Below are positions 7,018 through 13,609 of a stretch of 13,617 nt of DNA, piece after piece; position 1 is the first letter of the stretch; each line of letters starts with the position of its first letter. Source of the stretch: Bacteriovoracaceae bacterium (GTDB lineage Bacteria; Bdellovibrionota; Bacteriovoracia; Bacteriovoracales; Bacteriovoracaceae); contig JAKLJM010000021.1 of NCBI GenBank assembly GCA_023151145.1, positions 1 through 13,617 of the forward strand, given 5' to 3'. A program made the translations under genes and the position numbers. The notes beneath the pieces were generated by a model. The model worked only from the letters and a program-made list of their open reading frames with translations. It was not told where the DNA came from and ran no database searches.

Positions 7018-7190
7018 TGATTGAACATTTTTTATGGGGTCTCATTTTTAGTTCCACTATTATTTTCAATTTTGAAATAAATCGAGCAATTCAAAGAGAA
7101 ATTCTGGAAGAAAAAGAAAAATTCTCTAAAATCTGGAACCAAATTGAGCTTCAATCACAGGAAGCCATAACAAAAGAGACAAATTCATGA
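7017..7190 (+). CDS. 57-aa one-helix membrane protein of the Tad-like cluster, unknown
   Basis: The likely start is the ATG at 7017, sharing its A with the stop of the previous gene (TAATG) and preceded by a G-run ribosome binding site (7007-7012). The in-frame TTG at 7005 would sit inside that site and is less likely. The product has one hydrophobic N-terminal helix (about 5-20), then a strongly charged Glu/Lys helix (AIQREILEEKEKF) and a polar end. It has no prepilin leader. The stop overlaps the next ATG in an ATGA junction, so translation is coupled on both sides, which supports it as a real gene. It may be a small bitopic partner of the pilus machine; no homologue is recognised. Confidence 0.65.
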   Translation: MIEHFLWGLIFSSTIIFNFEINRAIQREILEEKEKFSKIWNQIELQSQEAITKETNS

Positions 7191-7786
7191 TTTCTTATCA
7201 ACCAATCGAATTAAAAAATAATGAAACTCATAACCTTCAAGGCAACTCCCCTTCAAAACCTAATGACTTAGAATCTTTTAAAGACAAAATTCAACGACAA
7301 GAAAAAAACAAACAACGAATCAAAAAAATTAAAGCATTTAAACTGACAACCTTACTGTTGCTCAGTCATCTACTGGTCTATTTATTAGCTTTGCCCACAG
7401 AGATCGAGAGCACAATAGAGAAAAAAAACGAATCTTTAATTGAATTAAAAATAATGGCAAAAAACTATGCCCACTCTTCAAAGAAGAGTCCATTTATAAA
7501 TATTGATGTCTATAATGCCGACCAAAAATTAATCCTAAGTAACGTCACTCTCTTAAACCAGAACATGACAACAGAAGATAATGAAGAAAGTGAACTTTCT
7601 TTTAAACTCCATGAAATCAAAATTCCAAAAGATCAGGCAGAAAAAATATTAACCGTAATTTATCATCGCTTTCTTTTTTTTCCAGAAGGCGTCTCCATTC
7701 CCAAAAAAACACCGTTAAAAAAAGATAGCACTAAGCCAAAAATACTAAGAACGGATCCTTATCAAAAAAAATGGGAGCTCTCATGA
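7187..7786 (+). CDS. CpaB/RcpC-like pilus assembly protein lacking the SAF domain
   Basis: The 199-residue product has a long polar cytoplasmic N-terminus (about 1-50), one membrane helix (about 53-69) and a periplasmic part. The stretch INIDVYNADQKLILSNVTLL (104-123) followed, after an acidic gap, by FKLHEIKIPKDQAEKILTVI (139-158) resembles the RcpC domain of CpaB/RcpC. In that family a 'Val-Asp-Val... iLenv-VL' strand pair is followed by a 'vTLavtpeqAekL' helix. Classical CpaB proteins also carry a SAF domain between membrane helix and RcpC domain, but here only about 30 residues lie between. Such proteins are thought to work with the secretin in the periplasm. The neighbouring secretin (CpaC) and ATPase genes support the call, since cpaB-cpaC-cpaF is the common Tad order. 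The ATG overlaps the previous stop (ATGA), with AAGAGA upstream. The family call is moderate because similarity is remote. Confidence 0.5.
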   Translation: MISYQPIELKNNETHNLQGNSPSKPNDLESFKDKIQRQEKNKQRIKKIKAFKLTTLLLLSHLLVYLLALPTEIESTIEKKNESLIELKIMAKNYAHSSKKSPFINIDVYNADQKLILSNVTLLNQNMTTEDNEESELSFKLHEIKIPKDQAEKILTVIYHRFLFFPEGVSIPKKTPLKKDSTKPKILRTDPYQKKWELS

Positions 7787-8082
7787 CATTTATAAATAAA
7801 GATTGGAGTAAAAAACTTGTTGGTTTTTTTCTCCAAGCCGTACTAATTACCCATCATCAAAATCGAGAAATGGCATTACAAATAAAAAACTACCTGAAGA
7901 CCGAACAACATATTCCCGAGGAGTTTATTCTTATCAAAGATCAAATAAATCCTTGTTTAGAAAAAAATAGTTTCATGCATTTATGCATTGATCAAAATAA
8001 TGAGTTGAGAATTTTAAAATTGAATAATGAAAGAGTGGCCGAAATTTTTGGACGATATAAAAACAAAAAAGGCTTCAATTAA
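7783..8082 (+). CDS. 99-aa protein of the Tad-like cluster, unknown
   Basis: I start this at ATG 7783, which overlaps the preceding TGA (ATGA) and has GGAG at 7773-7776. The in-frame ATG at 7771 would contain the ribosome binding site. The product has a weakly hydrophobic segment near the N-terminus (LVGFFLQAVLIT, about 12-23) after a basic start, then a mixed region with two cysteines (58 and 68) and a LRILKLNNERVAEIF strand-helix ending. No family is recognised. The hydrophobic start plus Cys pair could fit a small pseudopilin or a periplasmic helper, but the hydrophobic segment is short for a membrane helix. The stop codon lies in the loop of the terminator at 8067-8092, which ends the first half of the Tad-like cluster. 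Confidence 0.6.
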   Translation: MTFINKDWSKKLVGFFLQAVLITHHQNREMALQIKNYLKTEQHIPEEFILIKDQINPCLEKNSFMHLCIDQNNELRILKLNNERVAEIFGRYKNKKGFN

Positions 8083-8092
8083 GAAGCCTTTT
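8067..8092. terminator. Bidirectional intrinsic terminator
   Basis: AAAAGGCTTC (8067-8076), loop AATTAA, GAAGCCTTTT (8083-8092): a perfect 10-bp stem. On the plus strand it is followed by an AT-rich run with TTTTTT nearby; on the minus strand GAAGCC is followed directly by TTTTTTG and more T. It ends the plus-strand genes up to 8082 (their stop codon is in the loop) and the minus-strand small gene at 8138-8263. Its perfect fit to both sides is strong support for a real gene on the minus strand. Confidence 0.85.
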
Positions 8093-8137
8093 ATAAAAAT
8101 TTTTTCAAATTTTTAAAGAGTATAAAATGAACTTAGA

Positions 8138-8263
8138 TTATTTTACGTGGATAGCAAACTTAGGCGTAGTACCTTTGTTTTTATTAGATGCTTTTCTTTT
8201 AGCACCTGATGCTTTTTTCTTATTAGCTCTTCTAATTGATGTAACTGCTGTTCTAGAAACCAT
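8138..8263 (-). CDS. 41-aa highly basic protein, antisense inside the Tad-like locus
   Basis: The minus strand encodes MVSRTAVTSIRRANKKKASG, continuing AKRKASNKNKGTTPKFAIHVK. It has 13 Lys/Arg and no Asp or Glu, so it is extremely basic, suggesting nucleic-acid or ribosome binding. Evidence that it is real: AGGAG seven bases before the ATG, the best minus-strand signal in this area; codon choice rich in GCT, GGT, ACT, TCT and GTT as in well expressed genes; and a T-tailed terminator (8092-8067) 45 nt behind the stop. The plus-strand reading frame across it gives a Leu/Phe-rich peptide, exactly what the antisense of Lys codons produces, so the plus frame is the shadow. I do not recognise the family; the GTTP-containing tail and Lys-rich core recall small uncharacterised Lys-rich proteins. 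It interrupts the Tad-like cluster between the 99-aa gene and the secretin. Confidence 0.75.
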   Translation of the reverse strand: MVSRTAVTSIRRANKKKASGAKRKASNKNKGTTPKFAIHVK

Positions 8264-9614
8264 GATCAATCTCCTGAAAATTCACAAATATAATGAATAT
8301 TGTTTTTTAACCTTTATTAGAGCACCAAAGGTAGCGAAATTCCCTCAATGTGTCAAAACAATAGTGGCCTTCTGCATAGTTAGCGTGATTTTCATTGTTC
8401 CCAGTATGGCCGAGGAAAGCCAAATTCCTATAGGGAAAACACAATTTCAAAGATATAGCGGATTATTGTCTTACAGTGTCAAAAATCCAGAATTCGTGAA
8501 TGTTCATTTTAATAAAGAAAAAAATCTCATGGCCATCACCGGACTTAAGGCTGGACGCACTGAAATTGCCTTAAATTTTGAGGATAAAACACAAAAAAGA
8601 TGGGAAATTTTTGTTCACCAATCTTTTAAAGATAATCAATTTCTCGCTATTCACGGGCTCAGTTACTTCACTTTAAAAGATGAAATTATTTTACTTGGCC
8701 AAATCGACAACATGGGAAGTTATCTTAGTCTAAAAAATCTAAGCCTATCACAAAAACAGTGGAATTTTAAGCTGCTCACTTTAAAACCTGAATTAGAAGA
8801 AAAAATTTGGCATCAAGTTCACTTACAATTTTTTAAAAATAAGTTTTACGACGTCAAATGCGACTTCATCAACATCCGGATTGTCTGTCTCGAAAATACC
8901 TTTTTAACCATAGATGAAAAGTTTATTAAATCTATGGAAGAAAAATGGTTTCTCGAAATCAAACAAGTTCCACAAAATATATTAAATGAGAACTTTGAGA
9001 TTAAACTAAAATTAGTACAGATGGAAAAACAAAATGGAACAGATATTCATTTGGGCCTTGATCAATTGTCTGGAAACTTAAATGATTTTTTCACTCTGCC
9101 CATCAAAACTATTATTGGAAAAAATCAAGTCCTCTTAAATTCACAGGATATTAATTTAGATGTTTTAGCAGAACCTCGTATAAACAGTTTAGCAAACGTT
9201 GAAAATCAATTTAGTATCGGCAGCGAAATCCCTTTTACTATCAAAAGTGATAATGGACGTAACCAGGTCATTTTTAAATTCGCAGGCCTTCTACTAAAAA
9301 TCAAACTCCTCCCCCATAATGAAAACTTCGTGGTCCAATATTCAACCGAACTGAGTAAACCGGAAATTGTAGGAGATTCAGTTGCAATTAATGGTAATAA
9401 ACAGCAGTCACAAATCATTGTCGCTAAAAATGTAGGTCAAAAATTATTTGAAATTGAATTCATTGTAGATTCAAATGAAAAATCGGCTTTTCCGGGTCTA
9501 AAAAATATTCCTTTACTTGGAAAATTTTTTGAATCTTCGAGTCAACGACATTCGTATAAAAAAATTATTGGTATCATTCAAATCTCTCCAGTAGGAAATA
9601 CGCATGAACAATAA
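8262..9614 (+). CDS. cpaC: CpaC/RcpA-like secretin of the Tad system (start uncertain)
   Basis: Secretins form the outer-membrane gate for pilus or secretion machines. Numbering from ATG 8262 (450 aa), a signal peptide core (IVAFCIVSVIFIVPSMA-EES) ends near residue 50. It is followed by a CpaC-type pilus N-terminal domain (about 54-119; IPIGKTQFQRYSG, then NLMAITGLKAGRTEIAL) and a C-terminal secretin domain (about 245-445). The latter has VLAEPRINSLANVENQFSIG (301-320), SEIPF, and the closing PGLKNIPLLGKFF (411-423). The usual 'GqtlviGGL' segment is degenerate (VGQKLFEIEFIV), so it is a diverged member. Start: the frame is open from ATG 8127, but the first 45 residues are antisense to the basic-protein gene. 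ATG 8262 has no clear ribosome binding site and gives a long pre-signal region; GTG 8364 gives a short signal without basic residues. The last codons overlap cpaF by 11 nt. Confidence 0.82.
   Translation: MINLLKIHKYNEYCFLTFIRAPKVAKFPQCVKTIVAFCIVSVIFIVPSMAEESQIPIGKTQFQRYSGLLSYSVKNPEFVNVHFNKEKNLMAITGLKAGRTEIALNFEDKTQKRWEIFVHQSFKDNQFLAIHGLSYFTLKDEIILLGQIDNMGSYLSLKNLSLSQKQWNFKLLTLKPELEEKIWHQVHLQFFKNKFYDVKCDFINIRIVCLENTFLTIDEKFIKSMEEKWFLEIKQVPQNILNENFEIKLKLVQMEKQNGTDIHLGLDQLSGNLNDFFTLPIKTIIGKNQVLLNSQDINLDVLAEPRINSLANVENQFSIGSEIPFTIKSDNGRNQVIFKFAGLLLKIKLLPHNENFVVQYSTELSKPEIVGDSVAINGNKQQSQIIVAKNVGQKLFEIEFIVDSNEKSAFPGLKNIPLLGKFFESSSQRHSYKKIIGIIQISPVGNTHEQ
8264..8363. promoter_or_regulatory. Presumed divergent control region between the basic-protein gene and cpaC
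   Basis: The plus strand has a perfect TATAAT at 8289-8294 without a good -35. The minus strand has an overlapping TATATT (8292-8287) that would place a start shortly before the AGGAG of the basic-protein gene. AAAGG at 8327-8331 resembles a ribosome binding site, but no usual start codon follows it in the secretin frame. If transcription of cpaC starts here, the secretin must begin at GTG 8364 or at an unusual codon. Confidence 0.35.
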
Positions 9615-10683
9615 ATCTTTGGAACTCTATAAAGCATTTTTTCATGAAATTTTTCAAAAAAACAATATCTTTCAATTTGAAAAAGTGTTTGCTCATTTTA
9701 AGCTCACTTATCCAGAAGCCATAGGTGAAGAGCATAACGAAATCGCCCCGCTTAAAGAATGGCACCACTACATCTCTGAACAACTTTTTCTAGCTCCCTT
9801 ACTAGACTTGAATTTTCATGAACTCATTTTTCATTCTGAATCAGAAGTTTCCCTCCAATTTTTTCAAGAAAAAAGATTCTTCACTCAGCATCTACTCAGT
9901 AAGGATGATTATCAATTATCATTAGAGATCCTGGCGCTAAAAAATGGCCAAAAATGGAATTATCTACTTCCATTTGTCAGTTTTGGATACCTTCTACATT
10001 CCGAACAAATGCGTATTACCTTGGTTCACTCAAGTCTAGATCCACAAGGGAAAACGAAATTTTTCATCCGAAAATCTTATCAAGAACAATTAAAACTCGA
10101 TCAATTTAAACTCAGTTCTAAAAATGTTTTTAAAATTCAAGAATTACTAGATGAAAAAGCTAATATTTTAATTGCGGGTGCGACGGGTTCTGGAAAAACA
10201 ACTTTTTTAAAAACCTTATTAAGTGAATGTCCTGTAGAGGAACATGTTATCATTCTGGAAGATACTCATGAAATTACTCCGCAACGCTTTACTCACACCA
10301 ACCTCTTAAGTGATCCGAGTAACGCCGACAAATCCCTTAAGGCCTATTTGAGCTATGCCATGAGGATGAGTCCTGATCGTTTAATTATTGGGGAAATGCG
10401 CTCACATGAAGTTATTCCCTACGTCTTAGCAATGAATACAGGACATCGAGGATTAATGAGTACAATTCACGCCAACTCTGCCCTGGATGCTCTTCATCGA
10501 CTCACACTGCTTTTTTCCCTTTATCAAGAAAATAACAGCGTCACTTTTGATACAATTTTAAAGCTGATTACTCAATCTCTAGATTACGTGGTTTTTATGA
10601 ACAATAAAACCATTTCTCAAATCATCAAAGTTCAAGGTGCAGAAGGAAATAAGATTATTTATCAAGATGTGTATGCAAATTAA
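9604..10683 (+). CDS. cpaF: CpaF/TadA-type secretion ATPase (short form)
   Basis: This is the cytoplasmic hexameric motor that drives Flp pilus assembly. The 359-residue product shows the type II/IV secretion ATPase motifs in order: Walker A GATGSGKT (192-199), Asp box ILEDTHEI (217-224), Walker B RLIIGEM (259-265) and His box HRGLMSTIHAN (281-291). The spacing and the STIHAN text fit the CpaF/TadA branch rather than PilB/PilT, and there is no Cys4 zinc motif as in PilB. The N-terminal part (about 1-170) is diverged and shorter than the region of most CpaF proteins, ending in FFIRK, which matches the conserved Arg strand before Walker A. The ATG lies inside the end of cpaC (11-nt overlap), so they are coupled. 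No TadB/TadC platform gene follows: the stop codon overlaps that of the opposite lysC in TTAA (10680-10683). Confidence 0.88.
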   Translation: MNNKSLELYKAFFHEIFQKNNIFQFEKVFAHFKLTYPEAIGEEHNEIAPLKEWHHYISEQLFLAPLLDLNFHELIFHSESEVSLQFFQEKRFFTQHLLSKDDYQLSLEILALKNGQKWNYLLPFVSFGYLLHSEQMRITLVHSSLDPQGKTKFFIRKSYQEQLKLDQFKLSSKNVFKIQELLDEKANILIAGATGSGKTTFLKTLLSECPVEEHVIILEDTHEITPQRFTHTNLLSDPSNADKSLKAYLSYAMRMSPDRLIIGEMRSHEVIPYVLAMNTGHRGLMSTIHANSALDALHRLTLLFSLYQENNSVTFDTILKLITQSLDYVVFMNNKTISQIIKVQGAEGNKIIYQDVYAN

Positions 10684-11840
10684 GCAGTCAAAAATTTATG
10701 TGCCAACTGATGTAACCGTTCTCTTTCCTCTGTCGAAACTTGAACACTTAAAGAAACAGCTGTTAAATCCACTAAAGTTGCTTGAAAATTACCAGATGCC
10801 AGAAATTGAATAAATTGTTGTGGTAAGTCTTTTACTGTATGAAGTTCACTTCCAATTAAACTGACGAGCCATTGATTATTTTCTTTTTTAAGAACCGATA
10901 CGGCCTTAAGTTTAAAAGTATGTTCGCGCTCTTTCACCACATATGTTCCACCAGCTTCCGGCGCTTGTGTCGCTCCAACAAAAACGGGAATCGAATGTCT
11001 TTTGGCCGGTTCTAATGTGCGCGGGAAAAGAACTTTCGCCCCAAGAGTGGCAAGAGCGGTGGCTTCATCGTAACTAATTTTACTAATAAAACGTGCGTCC
11101 GGACAAATACGTGGATCCGTACTCGCCACCCCAGGAACATCAGTCCAAATCTGAATTTCAGAAGCTCTTATCGCTTCACCGAAAAGAGCGGCAGAATAAT
11201 CTGAGCCTTCTCGGCCAAGAGTTGTGGTATGACCTTGTAAGTCTTCACCAATAAAGCCTTGGGTTACATAAAGAGTGTCGGGAGTATTACGTTCTAATAA
11301 AACTTCTTTGGCATTTTCTTCGATCAAATCAATTTGAGGTTCTGCTTTTTGAAATTCAGAATTTGTTTTTATCACTTTTCTTGCATCAAAAAAAATCACA
11401 TGTCTTTTTGGGAGTGACAAACGTAGATAGTCCGCGATTAAAAGTGAACTCATTCGTTCACCTAAACTATAAAGAATGTCCATTGTTTTTGCTGTATAAG
11501 ATTTATCTTTAGAAATTTGAAAGCCTAAAGCTCTCAATTCTTGAAAAAGCACACCTAAATCTTTTCTACCTTGAACAGATGTTTCAAGTTCGTCGGCAAT
11601 TTTTAAATGTTTGGTTTCAATTTCGGCCATCAGAGCATTTAAAACATTTTCATCGCCGCGAAGACCCGCTTGAGCGACAAATTCTAATTGATTAGTGGTA
11701 TTATAAGTAGCAGAGATAATCACAAGTTTAATCGCTGAATTTAATCCAACCACATGAGCTACTTTTTTCATCGCACCGGCATCGCGCACAGAGCTTCCGC
11801 CAAATTTCGCAACAATCCAAGGATTCAATTTTGCACTCAT
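10680..11840 (-). CDS. lysC: Aspartokinase with shortened regulatory domain
   Basis: Aspartokinase phosphorylates aspartate with ATP, the first step to lysine, threonine, methionine and diaminopimelate. The 386-residue product has the kinase motifs KFGGSS (12-17), SLGERMSS (125-132), GFIGED (195-200), TTLGREGSDYSA (206-217), WTDVPGV (232-238) and DPRI (242-245), followed by the LGAKVLFPRTLEPA segment (267-280). The catalytic domain is complete. The C-terminal regulatory part is only about 77 residues (310-386). Usual aspartokinases have two ACT domains of about 150 residues here. The 'GFL...F...ISVDLI.TSE' stretch of the first ACT is absent, and the end (AVSLSVQVSTEERERLHQLA) resembles the last ACT. 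Altered or lost feedback control is a reasonable inference. AGAGGG stands about 6 nt before the ATG. ettA ends 24 nt upstream on the same strand, so the two are probably cotranscribed. Confidence 0.92.
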   Translation of the reverse strand: MSAKLNPWIVAKFGGSSVRDAGAMKKVAHVVGLNSAIKLVIISATYNTTNQLEFVAQAGLRGDENVLNALMAEIETKHLKIADELETSVQGRKDLGVLFQELRALGFQISKDKSYTAKTMDILYSLGERMSSLLIADYLRLSLPKRHVIFFDARKVIKTNSEFQKAEPQIDLIEENAKEVLLERNTPDTLYVTQGFIGEDLQGHTTTLGREGSDYSAALFGEAIRASEIQIWTDVPGVASTDPRICPDARFISKISYDEATALATLGAKVLFPRTLEPAKRHSIPVFVGATQAPEAGGTYVVKEREHTFKLKAVSVLKKENNQWLVSLIGSELHTVKDLPQQFIQFLASGNFQATLVDLTAVSLSVQVSTEERERLHQLAHKFLTA

Positions 11841-11864
11841 CTTTATCCCTCTGCTACTTACTCA

Positions 11865-13547
11865 TTAATCTCTAGTTAATTTTTTGTATGACGTTTTTGA
11901 AGGAATAAGGGCTTTGTCGCCTAAGCGACGTTTCTTATCTTCTTCGTAATCAGAAAAGTTTCCGTCAAAATAAATGATTTGATCACCTTCAAAAGCTAAA
12001 ATATGAGTTGCGATACGATCTAGAAAATAACGATCATGGGAAATAATTACCGCACATCCCGGATAATCCATTAAGGCTTCTTCTAACGCTCTTAGTGTGT
12101 TGACGTCGAGATCGTTGGTAGGCTCATCTAGTAAGAGTACGTTTCCTTCATCTTTAAGCATACTAGCTAAAAAGACACGGTTCTTTTCCCCTCCAGAGAG
12201 TTCTTTAATTCGTTTATGATGATCGTCACCTGAAAAATTAAAACGTGAAATATAAGCACGTGCATTGACGTCTTTGCCGCCAATTTTCATCAACTCTAAA
12301 CCACCTGCGATTACATCCATCACAGTTTTTTCTGGATCGAGTTCACGATCTTGATCAACGTAAGAAAGTTTTACCGTCTCACCGATTTTAATTGTTCCAG
12401 CTGTTGGTTTTTCTTTTCCTGTGATCATTCTAAAAAGAGTTGTCTTACCAGCACCGTTTGGACCGATAATTCCAACGATACCTCCCGGAGGAAGCTTAAA
12501 CGAAAGATGATCATATAAAAGACGATCCCCATAGGCTTTTGCCACGTCTTCAAAATCAATAACCACATTTCCTAGACGAGGACCTGGTGGAATATAAAGT
12601 TCATTTGTTTCATTACGTTTTTCTGTTTGAACGTTTTGTCTTTGTTCATAATCTTTAATACGCGCTTTTGATTTCGCGTGACGAGCTTTTGGAGATGAAC
12701 GAATCCACTCTAATTCTTCTTTGAGTGATTTTTGTCTTTTTGATTCTTGTTTTTCTTCGATCTGCAGGCGTTTAGCTTTAGTCTCTAACCAGCCTGAGTA
12801 ATTTCCTTGAAAAGGAATTCCCTGACCGCGGTCTAGCTCTAGTATCCAACCGGCAACGTTATCTAAAAAGTAACGATCGTGGGTAACGGCAATAACTGTT
12901 CCCTTATAGGCTTGAAGATGGCGCTCTAACCACCATACAGTCTCTGCATCCAAATGGTTCGTTGGCTCATCCAATAATAAAATTTCTGGTTCTTGTAAAA
13001 GCAGACGACAAAGGGCCACACGGCGTTTCTCCCCTCCTGATAACACTCCACACTTCTGTTCTTTAGGTGGACAGTTTAGGGCATCCATGGCCAAATCTAA
13101 ACGCGACTCTAAGTCCCAGGCGTTTGAGGCATCTAGTTTATCTTGTAATTCTGCTTGGCGAGCTAGGAGCTTATTCATTTCATCATCTGATAGCTCTTCT
13201 GCGAATCGTGCGTTCACTTCGTCGTATTCACGAAGAAGATCCACAACTTCTTGCGCCCCTTCTTGCACGATTTCGTAAACTGTTTTATCTGGATCTAGTT
13301 TTGGCTCTTGCTCTAAGTAACCAACGCGGTAACCTTTTGCTAAATGTGTTTCACCTAGATGATCTGCATCTACACCGGCCATAATTCTTAAAAGTGTTGA
13401 TTTACCTGATCCGTTAAGACCTAAGACACCAATTTTGGCGCCGTAAAAATAGGATAGCGAGATATCTTTTAAAACATGCTTTTGTTTGTGGACTTTGCCC
13501 ACCTTGTGCATCGAGTAGATAATTTGTTTTTCATTAACATAAGCCAT
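11865..13547 (-). CDS. ettA: Energy-dependent translational throttle protein EttA (ABC-F)
   Basis: EttA is a soluble ABC-F ATPase that binds the ribosomal E site and gates entry into elongation according to the ATP/ADP ratio. Numbered from ATG 13547 (560 aa, near the 555 of E. coli), it has Walker A GLNGSGKST (43-51), an arm insertion (about 95-140), LSGGEKRR (169-176), Walker B with LLLDEPTNHLD (190-200), and the charged linker (about 241-323). The second cassette has GPNGAGKTT (362-370), LSGGEKNR (450-457) and LLLDEPTNDLD (471-481). The N-terminus IIYSMHKVGKVH and the GAKIGVLGLNG text are characteristic of EttA among ABC-F proteins. There is no membrane domain. I prefer ATG 13547 because GGTGAGG precedes it at normal distance; the GTG at 13562 lies within that signal. 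lysC follows 24 nt downstream. Confidence 0.95.
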   Translation of the reverse strand: MAYVNEKQIIYSMHKVGKVHKQKHVLKDISLSYFYGAKIGVLGLNGSGKSTLLRIMAGVDADHLGETHLAKGYRVGYLEQEPKLDPDKTVYEIVQEGAQEVVDLLREYDEVNARFAEELSDDEMNKLLARQAELQDKLDASNAWDLESRLDLAMDALNCPPKEQKCGVLSGGEKRRVALCRLLLQEPEILLLDEPTNHLDAETVWWLERHLQAYKGTVIAVTHDRYFLDNVAGWILELDRGQGIPFQGNYSGWLETKAKRLQIEEKQESKRQKSLKEELEWIRSSPKARHAKSKARIKDYEQRQNVQTEKRNETNELYIPPGPRLGNVVIDFEDVAKAYGDRLLYDHLSFKLPPGGIVGIIGPNGAGKTTLFRMITGKEKPTAGTIKIGETVKLSYVDQDRELDPEKTVMDVIAGGLELMKIGGKDVNARAYISRFNFSGDDHHKRIKELSGGEKNRVFLASMLKDEGNVLLLDEPTNDLDVNTLRALEEALMDYPGCAVIISHDRYFLDRIATHILAFEGDQIIYFDGNFSDYEEDKKRRLGDKALIPSKTSYKKLTRD

Positions 13548-13570
13548 AGTACTTTGCCTCACCTTTTTCT

Positions 13571-13609
13571 CTAGTTTCTAGCCCCTAGAATGTACCCTAA
13601 ACACAGGGT
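13571..13609 (-). promoter_or_regulatory. Inverted repeats in the ettA upstream region
   Basis: TTCTAG-CCC-CTAGAA at 13576-13590 is a perfect inverted repeat, and CTAG occurs three times at exact 7-bp steps (13571, 13578, 13585). A second one, ACCCT (13594-13598) and AGGGT (13605-13609), lies next to it. A TACATT -10-like element on the minus strand (13594-13589) falls between them. They could be an operator or leader hairpins. The upstream part is cut by the window edge. Confidence 0.3.

Noticed and set aside
8127..8261. N-terminal 45 codons of the longest secretin reading frame, strongly hydrophobic
   Set aside because: The Leu/Phe richness is the antisense image of Lys codons of the minus-strand basic-protein gene, which has the better ribosome binding site. 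The real signal peptide lies later, near 8360-8410.
9206..9783. Two minus-strand open frames opposite the cpaC 3' end and the cpaF 5' end
   Set aside because: Both are antisense to well supported coding regions and show no ribosome binding site or domain.
13067..13384. Plus-strand open frames opposite ettA
   Set aside because: They mirror conserved EttA cassette sequence; one is Ser/Arg-rich and the other Leu/His/Arg-rich, as expected of antisense frames.
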